A stretch of 64,000 nt of DNA from NCBI RefSeq assembly GCF_019219825.1, contig NZ_JAHUXH010000017.1, positions 94,994 through 158,993 of the forward strand, given 5' to 3'. Positions 1 through 8,664 of the stretch are shown piece by piece. This stretch comes from Streptomyces sp. TRM70350 (GTDB lineage: Bacteria > Actinomycetota > Actinomycetes > Streptomycetales > Streptomycetaceae). The notes beneath the pieces are model-generated. The model saw nothing but the letters and a program-made list of their open reading frames with translations. It searched no databases and was not told where the DNA came from. Numbering within the stretch: the first letter of the stretch is position 1; the number at the start of each line of letters is the position of its first letter. Made by a program: the position numbers and the translations under genes.

Positions 1-1735
1 CGCCCGCCTTGAGCACCGCCAGGATCGCGGTCACCAGCCCGGGGCCGCGCCGCAGGCACAGGGCCACGGTCCCGTCCGGTCCCGCGCCCGCCTCGGCGAG
101 CCGGTGGGCGAGCCGGTTGGCGCGCTGCTCCAGCTCCTTGTAGGTGACGCTCCAGCCGCCCAGCCCGCCGCAGACCACGGCCGCGGCGTCGGGCCGCCGG
201 TCGGCGTGCTCCTCGAACAGGTGGTGCAGGCAGGCGTCCTGGGGGAACGGGGCGCGGGTGGCGTTCCAGTCGTCCAGGGCGGCCCGGCGCTCGGGCTCGG
301 TGAGCAGCGGCAGCGCCGACAGCGGCTCGGCAGGTTGTTCGACGGCCGCTTCCAGGGTGGTGAGGAAGTGGCCCAGCAGCCGGTCGACGGTCGTGGCGTC
401 GAAGAGGTCGGTGGGGTACTCCACGAGGGCGCGCACGGCGCTGCCGGTGTCGTGGACGCTGATCATCAGGTCGTACTTGGCGGCGCGGGAGGAGAAGTCG
501 ATGGGCTCGGTGGCCAGTCCGGCGAGGCCGGGCGCGGTGTCCGGGGTCTCGTCCAGCAGGAACATCACCGAGGTCAGCGGCGGTCGGCTCGGATCGCGCG
601 GCATGCCGAGCGCGTCGACGATCAGGTCGAACGGCAGCTCCTGGTGGGCGTACGCCCGCAGCGTGGTGTGCCGCGTGGCGCGGACCAGCTCCGCGAAGCC
701 CGGGTCCCCGCCCGTCCTGATGCGCAGCGGCAGGGTGTTGACGAAGAAGCCGATCAGGTCGCTGAAGGCCGGGTGGTCGCGGCCGGAGACGGAGGTGCCG
801 ACGACGATGTCCTCCTGCCCGGTCCAGCGCCGCAGGGTCGCGGCGAAGCCGGCCAGCATGGTCATGTAGAGGGTGGCGCCCTCCGACCTGCCGAACTCCC
901 GGAGCCGGGCGATGAGTCCGGGCGGCAGCTCGATGTACCGGGAGGCCCCGGCATGAGCGAACACCGCAGGGCGCGGCCGGTCGGTCGGCAGGTCCACCGG
1001 GGCGGCGCCGGCGAGTTCCTCGCGCCAGAAGCCGGTGAGCGACTGCAGCCGCTCGCCGCCGATGCGCCCTCGCTGCCAGGCCGCGAAGTCCGCGTACTGC
1101 AGGGCGAGCGGGGGCCGGGGGCGGCTCCCGGCTCCGGTGCGGTCGGCGTAGGCGCGTTCCAGCTCCGTCGCGAGCAGCCGCATCGACCAGCCGTCGGTCA
1201 CGATGTGATGGAGGTTCAGCACGAGGACGTGGTCGTCGGGGGAGAGCCGGGCCAGCGAGGCGCGCAGCGGGACCGCGCCCGCGAGATCGAAGGGGGCGGA
1301 GGCGTCCGCGTCGTAGAAGGCCCGGACGGCCGCCTCGTCGGGCAGCTCGGTGACCGGCAGCGGCAGCCGGTAGCCGTCGATCACCCGCGGCACGGCCTCG
1401 GGCGCGCCGGGCACGTCCTGGTAGACGGTCCGCAGCACCTCGTGCCGGTCCACCACGTCCTGGAGCGCGCCGTGCAGGGCGGCGACGTCCAGGGGACCAC
1501 GGATCCGGGTCGCGACCGGCACGTTGTACGCCGGGCTGCCGGGCTGGAGCTGGTCGATGAACCACAGGCGGCGCTGGGCGAAGGACAGCACCGGTGCCGC
1601 GTCCGGGTCGCGGGGCGCCGGATCGGGGTCCTCCCGCACGGCGGCACGCCCCCCGGTGCGGCCCGCGAGGGCCTGGAACAGTGCCCGGCGGGACTTCGGC
1701 AGTGCGGCTATGCGTTCGGCGAGGGACTCGCTCAC
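1..1735 (-). CDS. NRPS, C-A (partial, runs off the left edge)
   Basis: Nonribosomal peptide synthetase, cut by the window start. The GTG start at 1735 has a GGAGG six bases upstream. The first ~45 residues are a linker, followed by a condensation domain with SFAQRRLWFIDQL near its start and an intact catalytic motif HHIVTDG, then DLIGFFVNTLPLR and a PLTSVM-type closing motif. An adenylation domain begins near residue 470 (TYKELEQRANRLAHRLA) and is lost after LAVLKAG, so its substrate cannot be read. The N-terminal C domain means it accepts an acyl or peptidyl chain from another protein, plausibly the A-PCP-Cy protein of the same strand. It lies 403 bp downstream of the MFS gene, a gap with direct repeats, so it may have its own promoter. 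The family call is sure; its place in the assembly order is inferred. Confidence 0.93.
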   Translation of the reverse strand, partial: MSESLAERIAALPKSRRALFQALAGRTGGRAAVREDPDPAPRDPDAAPVLSFAQRRLWFIDQLQPGSPAYNVPVATRIRGPLDVAALHGALQDVVDRHEVLRTVYQDVPGAPEAVPRVIDGYRLPLPVTELPDEAAVRAFYDADASAPFDLAGAVPLRASLARLSPDDHVLVLNLHHIVTDGWSMRLLATELERAYADRTGAGSRPRPPLALQYADFAAWQRGRIGGERLQSLTGFWREELAGAAPVDLPTDRPRPAVFAHAGASRYIELPPGLIARLREFGRSEGATLYMTMLAGFAATLRRWTGQEDIVVGTSVSGRDHPAFSDLIGFFVNTLPLRIRTGGDPGFAELVRATRHTTLRAYAHQELPFDLIVDALGMPRDPSRPPLTSVMFLLDETPDTAPGLAGLATEPIDFSSRAAKYDLMISVHDTGSAVRALVEYPTDLFDATTVDRLLGHFLTTLEAAVEQPAEPLSALPLLTEPERRAALDDWNATRAPFPQDACLHHLFEEHADRRPDAAAVVCGGLGGWSVTYKELEQRANRLAHRLAEAGAGPDGTVALCLRRGPGLVTAILAVLKAG

Positions 1736-1842
1736 CTTGTGCCTCCGTGCGTCTGGTGAAGAGGGATACCGCAAGGGGTGCGGGGGAGGGGCCGGACGGC
1801 GCGGGACGCGGGTACGGCGGGGTGGGGCAGCCGAGGACAGTC

Positions 1843-1948
1843 GTGCGGTCTGTTGGGGTGGGGCGGTGGGGATGGTGGTGCGGTCTGTTGGGGTGGGGCG
1901 GTGGGGATGGTGGGGCGGCGGGGAGGGTGGTGCGGTCTGTCGGGGTGG
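1843..1948. repeat. 35-bp direct repeats in the MFS-NRPS gap
   Basis: A G-rich 35-bp unit beginning GTGCGGTCTGTTGGGG is present as two exact head-to-tail copies (1843-1877 and 1878-1912). A diverged copy of the unit's tail follows (about 1911-1929), then a third copy of its first 19 bases with one mismatch (1930-1948). No gene is visible in 1736-2138; the repeats lie directly upstream of the minus-strand NRPS, in its likely leader. Confidence 0.9.
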
Positions 1949-2138
1949 CGGCGTCGGCTCTTCGCTGTGCTTCGGCCGCCGCTCGGGCGAGGGCCGCATG
2001 CCGCTGCGGCGTGCCGGGCCCCCGGGGCCGGTGGGTGCGCCCGGTCCCGCGAGTGCGTACGGATCCGCCGGTGCTCCCGCACGGGTGCGGAGCGGGTGCC
2101 GGACCGGCCGGCACCCCCTCCGACGTGCCCGGGTCGCG

Positions 2139-3440
2139 CTACGCGCCGACCTTCGTGCCGTCCGCGCGTGCCGGATCGGCGTCCGGGGCGTTCGAGGTGT
2201 CCGGGTCGGCGGGTGCGTCCCCGCCCGGCATCTCCTTGATCGCGGCCACCGGGCCCCCGAGGAGCGTCAGACCGCCGATGATGCTGAGTGCTCCGGCGAT
2301 GGCCAGGCCCCCGGTCAGACCGAGCGCCTCCCCGAGCGCGCCGCCCGCGAAGTAGCCGATGGACAGGGCGCCGTAGACCGCCGCCAGCGCGGTGCCGCTG
2401 ACCCGGCCCATCTGCTCGTTGGGGGTGACGCCCTGCACCAGGCTCAGGACGTGGATGTCGAACATCGGGGACACGAAGCCGATGACGGCCTGGACCACGA
2501 TCAGGCCGGCGAAGCCGGCGACCGCGCCGCCCGTCGGCACCAGGATGTACCCGGCGCCCAGCACGACCGCGGTCAGGACCAGGGTGCGGCCGACGGTGAG
2601 CACCTTGGTGACCATCTCGGACAGGACCGCGCCGACGATCACGAAGACCGACATCACGGCGAACGCCGCGCCGACCTGGCCGGGGCTCAGGTCGAGGACC
2701 TTGTACGCGTACACGATCAGCAGCGCGTCACCCATCGCGGCACCGAGGTTGACCACGACGTTGGCGGTGAACAGGCCGCGCAGGACGGGGCTGCCGAAGA
2801 GGGTCTTCAGGCCCTCCTTCATCTCCGCCTTGGCGGACGTCTTGGTCTCCTCCACCTTCGCCCGCGTGTCGCGGTGCCGGATGAGCAGCAGCGCGAGCAG
2901 CGAGACCAGGAAGGTGAAGGCGTCAGCCGTGATGGCGCGTGCCGCCCCGAGCAGCTGGATCAGCGCGCCGCCCGCGCCGGCGCCGACGGCCTCGGCGACG
3001 CTGCGGCTGATCTGGAGCTTGGTGTTGCCCTCGACGAGGTTCTCCGTGCCGATGAGCTGCGGCAGCCAGGACTGGTACGAGACCTCGAAGAACGCGGTCA
3101 GGATGCCGGCGAGACCGGCCACGACGTAGACGTGCGCCATCGTGACGGAGTCCAGCGCGAACGCCAGCGGGATGGAGCCCAGGGCCAGGAAGCGGCCCAG
3201 GTCCGCCACGATCATGATGCTGCGGCGCGAGAACCTGTCGGCGACGAGACCGGCGATCGGCGCCAGCAGGAGGAAGGGCAGGAAACGCAGTGCGCCGAGG
3301 ACACCGACCTCGAACGCTCCCCCGTCGAGGAAGACGACCGCGAGGGTCGGCAGCGCAAGCAGGGAGATCTTGTCGCCGAAGTTGCTGACGGTCTGCCCGA
3401 ACCACAGGCGGTTGAAATCGGAATGCCGACCGAGTGCCAT
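2139..3440 (-). CDS. MFS exporter (EntS/MFS_3-like)
   Basis: Major facilitator superfamily permease of 433 residues, the usual length. It starts MALGRHSDFNRLWFGQTVSNFGD, the typical opening of the EntS-like drug and siderophore efflux branch, and has about twelve hydrophobic segments. Loop 2-3 carries GLVADRFSRRSIMI, matching the MFS GxxxDRxGRR signature. The C-terminal ~35 residues are a polar Ala/Asp/Pro-rich cytoplasmic tail. It is likely to export the product of the left cluster and so serve as transport self-resistance. It follows the AlkZ-like gene by 63 bp on the same strand, so the two probably form a resistance pair. The substrate is inferred from position only. Confidence 0.9.
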   Translation of the reverse strand: MALGRHSDFNRLWFGQTVSNFGDKISLLALPTLAVVFLDGGAFEVGVLGALRFLPFLLLAPIAGLVADRFSRRSIMIVADLGRFLALGSIPLAFALDSVTMAHVYVVAGLAGILTAFFEVSYQSWLPQLIGTENLVEGNTKLQISRSVAEAVGAGAGGALIQLLGAARAITADAFTFLVSLLALLLIRHRDTRAKVEETKTSAKAEMKEGLKTLFGSPVLRGLFTANVVVNLGAAMGDALLIVYAYKVLDLSPGQVGAAFAVMSVFVIVGAVLSEMVTKVLTVGRTLVLTAVVLGAGYILVPTGGAVAGFAGLIVVQAVIGFVSPMFDIHVLSLVQGVTPNEQMGRVSGTALAAVYGALSIGYFAGGALGEALGLTGGLAIAGALSIIGGLTLLGGPVAAIKEMPGGDAPADPDTSNAPDADPARADGTKVGA

Positions 3441-3503
3441 GTCGACGCCCTTTTCTGATTGGGGACGGATTTGTCGGACGGCACTGACCGTAGGAAGGGC
3501 GGG

Positions 3504-4601
3504 TTAGGGGCCGGTTACGAATCCGGGCGGCCGGAGATCCGGTGTAGAGAGCGTATGAGAAGCGTTGTAGACGCCGGAGAAGCGCGCGATGTCGGCGCTC
3601 TCCCCGGCGATCCCCGCCGCCGTCGCGTCGTCGAAGGGCCCGCTCCCGGGGAAGGGCTCGACCACCGGTGCGCCGCCGCGCCGACCGCCCGACCAGGTGC
3701 CGACGGCCCACCCGTCGACCACGATCGTCGGCCGGATCACCCCGCCCCCGGGCCACACCCGGCGCTCGTGCTCGGAGGGCACCGAGAGCTCTCTGCGACG
3801 GTACCCGAGAAGGTAGTTGTCGTACGCGGGCAGCAGCCGCACATCACCTCGCGGAATGCCGTCCGCGTCCTGCGCGGGCGTCTCCCCGGCGGCCGCCCAG
3901 GCCTTCTTGCACGTACCCGCGCGCAGGCCCGACCAGTGGGCGAAGTCCACGGCGTCACTCGGCCCGTGGGCCGCGCGGTAACGACGGGCGAGCTCGGTCT
4001 CCGCGGCGGCTCCCGTGAACGGCAGCCGGCCGGTGCCCGGCACCCAGTCGTCGAGCAGGACGAAGGTGGCCTCACCGGCCCGCTGGGGGCCGTGGCAGAT
4101 CAGTCCGGACAGCGCGGTGCGCCGGATGAGGTGGAAGGCCGACTGGCCCTTGGGCTCCACGCCCAACGCGGTGAGCCGCTCGGTCAGTTCGGCCCGGGTC
4201 AGCGGGCCCTCGCCGTCGATCGCCCGCACGACCAGCCGCGCGGCACGTTCGCACAGGTCCTCGTCCAGGCCGAGTTCGCGCAGCCGGCGCGCGCCGAGAG
4301 CCAGGTACACCGGGCCGAACAGGTTCAGCAGCCAGCGCGCGTCGGCGGCGGGGACGAGCTGGAGGGTGCCGCGCATGAACCAGCCGCGTACGGCGGTCCG
4401 TTCCACGTCGGTGGCCCGTCGTACGTCGTCGGCGGTCAGGCCCGCCACGCGGGCGCGCAGGCCGAGGCCCGCCGCCGCGAGGTCCTGCGCCTGCACGGCG
4501 AGGACCCGGTCCAGGGCGGCGGCGACCGTCGTCTCACGGGCCCGCCCCCCGATCGCCTGTGCGCGTGCCCTCAGCAGCCGGTCGGCAGTTCGTCGTTCCA
4601 C
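3504..4601 (-). CDS. AlkZ-like winged-helix DNA glycosylase (HTH_42 family)
   Basis: 365-residue protein of the HTH_42/DUF1006 family that includes AlkZ, which excises alkylated bases and unhooks interstrand crosslinks and protects the azinomycin producer. Near residue 36 is VQAQDL, containing the Q-x-Q motif of the AlkZ-like branch; the YcaQ/AlkX branch has Q-x-D instead. WFMRGTLQLV around residues 73-82 is the family's MRGTLH-type segment with Gln for the usual His. LLPAYDNYLLGYRRR near residue 260 and the C-terminal VVDGWAVGTW block are also family hallmarks. The GTG start has GGAG four bases upstream. It lies between a hairpin after the NRPS gene and the MFS gene, suggesting self-resistance to a DNA-damaging product. 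The enzymatic role is inferred; many family members lie outside clusters. Confidence 0.82.
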   Translation of the reverse strand: MERRTADRLLRARAQAIGGRARETTVAAALDRVLAVQAQDLAAAGLGLRARVAGLTADDVRRATDVERTAVRGWFMRGTLQLVPAADARWLLNLFGPVYLALGARRLRELGLDEDLCERAARLVVRAIDGEGPLTRAELTERLTALGVEPKGQSAFHLIRRTALSGLICHGPQRAGEATFVLLDDWVPGTGRLPFTGAAAETELARRYRAAHGPSDAVDFAHWSGLRAGTCKKAWAAAGETPAQDADGIPRGDVRLLPAYDNYLLGYRRRELSVPSEHERRVWPGGGVIRPTIVVDGWAVGTWSGGRRGGAPVVEPFPGSGPFDDATAAGIAGESADIARFSGVYNASHTLSTPDLRPPGFVTGP

Positions 4602-4632
4602 GGTCTCCAGTCTTTCACCGACAAAGGGGTGG

Positions 4633-4660
4633 GCGGCTGCGGGACACCGCCCGCAGCCGC
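4633..4660 (-). terminator. Hairpin after the A-PCP-Cy-MT gene
   Basis: A perfect 11-bp inverted repeat (GCGGCTGCGGG and its complement) with a 6-nt loop, in the 112-bp gap between the NRPS stop at 4714 and the AlkZ-like start at 4601. There is no T-run, as is usual in actinomycetes. It probably ends the biosynthetic transcript and separates it from the resistance genes. Confidence 0.6.
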
Positions 4661-4713
4661 ATGGTGTTCGAGGGCCGGTACGTGCCGGCCGAGGGGCCGG
4701 TCCGCCGCCGCGC

Positions 4714-7700
4714 TCAGCGCCTGCGGCGCAGCACCGCGTAGTAGCCCGGCAGCAGCAGTGCCTCCGCGTCGGACTGCGGGTCGATGGCGTGCAGCTGGAT
4801 CGGGTGGTCCTCCAGAACCTCCCAGTCGTCCGCGGGGAAGGCGGCGCTCAGTTCGGGCCGGGTGAAGCGGTGGGAGTGCCGCACACCGGCGGCCTCCAGC
4901 GGCGCGACCAGGCCCTCGGCGCGGCCGCGCTTGCCGCCGACGAAGCCGAGGTAGCCGAAGGAGTTCCCGGAGTAGTCCGGCTCGTGGACGATCAGCACCC
5001 CGTCGGGTCCGAGCAGCCGCCCCGCGACGGCCGCGAGGCGGGCCCGGGCCGCACCGTCGAGGACGTGGAAGACACCGCGGACGAAGATGTTGTACGGGCC
5101 CTCGCCCAGGACGCCGGCCTGCTCGGCGTCGGTCATGTCGACGGCGTGGTAGTCGACGTTCGCCACGCCCTCCGCGCGGGCCTCGCGCACGGCGTGCTCG
5201 ATCGCGCTGACGGACACGTCCACTCCGACCACCCGCGGGTAGTGCGGGGCCAGTTCGCGGCTGTAGCGGCCGTTGCCGCAGCCCAGGTCGATGACGGGCA
5301 GGTCGTCGCGGAAGTGCCGGCGGGCCTGGCCGAGCAGCCACCGGAACTCCTCGGTGCTGGCCGCGTCCCAGATGACGTCGCCGCCCCTGCCGGTGCGCCG
5401 GACACCCGCCCAGTAGCGCTCCCACGCGTCGCCGGTGTCCCGCTCCTCGACGGGCTCGGCGGCCTCCTCCTTCTCCTGGTCGCCGGGCGGCGCCGAGAGA
5501 CGCTCCCAGGTCTCCTCCTCGCCGAGTGCCTCCAGCAGGGCGACGAAGTCACGGAACATGGACGGGACCAGTCCGTCCGGGTGGACGGCCGGCAGGTAGT
5601 CCCAGTTGAAGGTCAGGCCGCCGGCCTTCTCGAAGACCTGGAAGTCCAGCGAGACCTGCGGCGTCTGGGAGATGCCGTACACCGGCACGCCCAGCTCGGT
5701 CTCCTCGTACTGCGGCGGGTGACCGGCCAGACTCGTCATCACCACCGGCATCGCGGGCGCGAGGGTTCCGCGCATCTTCGTCAGCTCACGCAGCACCTGG
5801 ACGCCGCTGAAGTAGCGGTGCTCCAGGTCGGCCCACAGCCTGCGCTGCACGGCCTGCGCGCGGCCGGCGAACGTGGTGTCCCGCTGCTCCACGGCGAGCA
5901 GCAGGGTGGTCGTGGTGTCCGCGAGCAGGGAGTTGACCTGGGGGTGCAGCGGAAGCCGGTTGAACAGCGGGAAGTTGATGGTGAACCGCGACTGGCCGCA
6001 GGCCCGGCCGAGGATCTCGGCGTAGGCGGCGGCCAGCACCCCGGACGGGGTCACTTTGCGGTCCCCGGCCCGCTCCTGGATGCGGGCCCACAGCTCGGCG
6101 GGCACGACGTGGCTGAGCCGTTCGAAGCGCACGGGCAGCACCGGGGCGCCGGCCGGGCGTTCGGGCAGGGCGGGGGCGGGCGGCAGGGTGGCGAGCCGGT
6201 CCCGCCAGTACCACTCGGAGCGGCGGTACAGCTCGCTGCCGCGCAGGGAGCTGCCGACGGCCAGCACGTAGTCGCGGAACGACAGCTCCAGCGGCGGCAG
6301 TTCGGCGTCCGGCTCGGTGTAGTACGCCACCAAGTCCGGGATCAGCACTTGGAAGTAGCTCCACGCGTCGGCCACGAGGAAGTCCAGGCACAGGTGGATG
6401 CGGGCGCGGCCGCCGCCGAGCAGGCTGATCCGCACGTCGAACAGCGGCCAGCCGTCGGCGTCGAGGACCTGGTGGGACAGCCGCTCGCGCAGCGCGTCCA
6501 GCTCCGCCTGCCGCTGCGCCGCGTCCAGCCCGCCGAGGTCGGTGACCGGGATGTCGTACGCGGGGATCTCCTCGTACACCTGCTGGGTGCCGTCGGGCAG
6601 GACGCGGGTGCGCAGCGCGTCGTGGCGCTCGACCAGTCGGCGCCACGCGGTCTCGAACCGCGGGACGTCGAGCCGCTCGCTCTCCCACTCGAAGTAGCCG
6701 TGGCAGCCCACGTTGCCCAGGTCCACCAGGCCGCCGCGGCCGATCCACAGGGCCTGCTGGCTCTCGGTCAGCGGGAACGGCTCGAAGCGCGCCGCCGGGT
6801 CCGGGACGATGGCGGCCAGGCCGCCGAACTCACCGCGCCCGCCGGTGCGTTCGCTCACGATGAGGGTGCCGAGTTCGGCGACGGTCGGGCAGGACGACAG
6901 GTCGGACAGGCTCAGTTCGACGCCGTAGCGGCGGCGGATCTCGTCGATGAGCTGGAACGCGAGCAGGGAGTGCCCGCCCAGATCGAAGAAGTTGTCGTGG
7001 ATGCCGACGGTCTCGGTGCGGAACGCCTCGCCCCACAGGCGCACCAGCCCGTCCTCGACCTCGTTGCGCGGCGGCTCGTACCCGGCGCTGACGCCCTCGC
7101 GGGGCTCCGGCGGCTCGGGCAGGTTCTGCCGGTCGACCTTCCCGTTGGGCAGGCGGGGCAGCGCGGGCAGGACGACGACCGCGCCGGGGACCATGTAGTA
7201 CGGCAGGGTGCGGGCCACGGCCGCCCGGATCGCGCCGGGGTCCGCGACCGCGTCGCCGTCGGCGGAGACGTAGGCCACGAGGCGTTTGTCGTCGGTGCCG
7301 CGCTCCTGGGTGACGACCACGGCCTCGGCGACCGTGTCGAGGCGGGCGACGTGCGTCTCGACCTCGCCGAGCTCCACGCGGAAACCGCGGATCTTCACCT
7401 GCGCGTCGGACCGGCCGAGCAGCTCCAGCGCGCCGTCCTCCCGGCGCCGGGCCAGGTCACCGGTGTCGTACAGCACCGGATACGGGTCGTCGGCGAGGAC
7501 CCCGGACCGGAACTTCGCCGCCGTCAGCTCCGGGCGGCCGTGGTACCCGGCGGCCACCCCGGCGCCCGAGACGTGCAGCCGGCCGACCTCGCCGTCGGCG
7601 ACCGGCCGGTCCTCCCCGTCGAGCAGGTGGACGCGCATGTTGGCGATGGGCACCCCGACGGGCACCTGGCGCTCGGCGCGGACCTCCGCGGGGGTGGCCT

Positions 7701-8664
7701 GGCTGGTGAAGTCGACGCCCGCGCCGAGATCCAGGCAGGTCAGCACGTTGGTCGTCTCGGTGGTGCCGTACGTCATGACCACCCGGAACGGCGTGTCGAC
7801 CGGCGGCCAGGTGTGCACCCGCTCCGCCGTCGTCACCAGGATGCGCAGCGCCGTGTCGTGCGGCCAGTGCAGCCCCCACACGGGTTCCGCGAGCGCGGCG
7901 ACCAGCATGGTGTGGGTGATGCGCTGCTCGCTCAGCCAGTCCCGGATCTGCTCCGGGGTCTGCGCCCGGCCCGCCTCCGGTATGTGGACCGCCGCGCCCA
8001 GCGGCAGGTACGGCAGCCACTCCATGATCTGCACCGCGAAGCCGGGCGTGGACATCCAGGACGCCCGGTCGCCGGGGCGCACTCCGTAGGCCCGCCCGGT
8101 CCAGTGCACCAGGTTGGTCAGGGCGCCGTGCCGCTCCAGGACGGCCTTGGGCGTGCCGGTGGACCCGGACGTGTAGATGAGGTGGCTGACGGTGTCCGGG
8201 CCGGTGGGCACACCGGTCGCGGTGTCCGGCCGTCCGTGCCCGGCGGTGGCCGCGTCGGCGCACACCACGCCCTCGGGCAGCCGCGGGACGGTCGCGGGTG
8301 CGGTGAGCACGAGCAGCGGGGCCGCGTCGGCGATCATCGCGGCGAGCCGGTCGTCGGGGTTGACGGGGTCCAGCGCCACGATCGCCGCCCCGGTCTTGAG
8401 AACGGCGAGAGACCCGATGACGTACTCGGCGCCGCGCGGGTAGCACAGCCCGATCCGCTCGCCGGGAGCCGCGCCCTCGGCGATCAGCGCGTGGGCCAGC
8501 CGGTTGGTGACGGCCTCCAGTTCCGCGTACGTCCAGTAGCGTTCGCCCTGGACCAGGGCCGGGGCGCCGGGGGTCCGGGCGGCCTGCTCGGCGAGGAGCC
8601 CGGCATAGCCGGTGGCGGGGAAGTCGGTGTCGGTCCGGTTGAAGTCGACGAGTGCGGTGGTCAC
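4714..8664 (-). CDS. NRPS with A-PCP-Cy-methyltransferase architecture
   Basis: 1316-residue synthetase. The A domain (about 10-500) has HLIYTSGSTGTPKA and YGTTETTN. PCP serine is near 566 in DLGGHSLLAF. A heterocyclization (Cy) domain follows (about 610-1040), shown by DFLVADAWS (DxxxxDxxS) near 762 replacing HHxxxDG. A SAM-dependent methyltransferase (about 1090-1310) has VIDLGCGNGRYS near 1122. My reading of the A-domain pocket is A-V-M-M-V-T-T-N-V-K: the first position is Ala, not the Asp that binds an alpha-amine, so a substrate without one, such as an aryl acid, is likely. The Cy domain would add a Ser, Thr or Cys type residue and cyclize it, but no carrier protein follows in cis. The GTG start overlaps the P450 stop (GTGA), implying translational coupling. 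Confidence 0.9.
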   Translation of the reverse strand: MTTALVDFNRTDTDFPATGYAGLLAEQAARTPGAPALVQGERYWTYAELEAVTNRLAHALIAEGAAPGERIGLCYPRGAEYVIGSLAVLKTGAAIVALDPVNPDDRLAAMIADAAPLLVLTAPATVPRLPEGVVCADAATAGHGRPDTATGVPTGPDTVSHLIYTSGSTGTPKAVLERHGALTNLVHWTGRAYGVRPGDRASWMSTPGFAVQIMEWLPYLPLGAAVHIPEAGRAQTPEQIRDWLSEQRITHTMLVAALAEPVWGLHWPHDTALRILVTTAERVHTWPPVDTPFRVVMTYGTTETTNVLTCLDLGAGVDFTSQATPAEVRAERQVPVGVPIANMRVHLLDGEDRPVADGEVGRLHVSGAGVAAGYHGRPELTAAKFRSGVLADDPYPVLYDTGDLARRREDGALELLGRSDAQVKIRGFRVELGEVETHVARLDTVAEAVVVTQERGTDDKRLVAYVSADGDAVADPGAIRAAVARTLPYYMVPGAVVVLPALPRLPNGKVDRQNLPEPPEPREGVSAGYEPPRNEVEDGLVRLWGEAFRTETVGIHDNFFDLGGHSLLAFQLIDEIRRRYGVELSLSDLSSCPTVAELGTLIVSERTGGRGEFGGLAAIVPDPAARFEPFPLTESQQALWIGRGGLVDLGNVGCHGYFEWESERLDVPRFETAWRRLVERHDALRTRVLPDGTQQVYEEIPAYDIPVTDLGGLDAAQRQAELDALRERLSHQVLDADGWPLFDVRISLLGGGRARIHLCLDFLVADAWSYFQVLIPDLVAYYTEPDAELPPLELSFRDYVLAVGSSLRGSELYRRSEWYWRDRLATLPPAPALPERPAGAPVLPVRFERLSHVVPAELWARIQERAGDRKVTPSGVLAAAYAEILGRACGQSRFTINFPLFNRLPLHPQVNSLLADTTTTLLLAVEQRDTTFAGRAQAVQRRLWADLEHRYFSGVQVLRELTKMRGTLAPAMPVVMTSLAGHPPQYEETELGVPVYGISQTPQVSLDFQVFEKAGGLTFNWDYLPAVHPDGLVPSMFRDFVALLEALGEEETWERLSAPPGDQEKEEAAEPVEERDTGDAWERYWAGVRRTGRGGDVIWDAASTEEFRWLLGQARRHFRDDLPVIDLGCGNGRYSRELAPHYPRVVGVDVSVSAIEHAVREARAEGVANVDYHAVDMTDAEQAGVLGEGPYNIFVRGVFHVLDGAARARLAAVAGRLLGPDGVLIVHEPDYSGNSFGYLGFVGGKRGRAEGLVAPLEAAGVRHSHRFTRPELSAAFPADDWEVLEDHPIQLHAIDPQSDAEALLLPGYYAVLRRRR

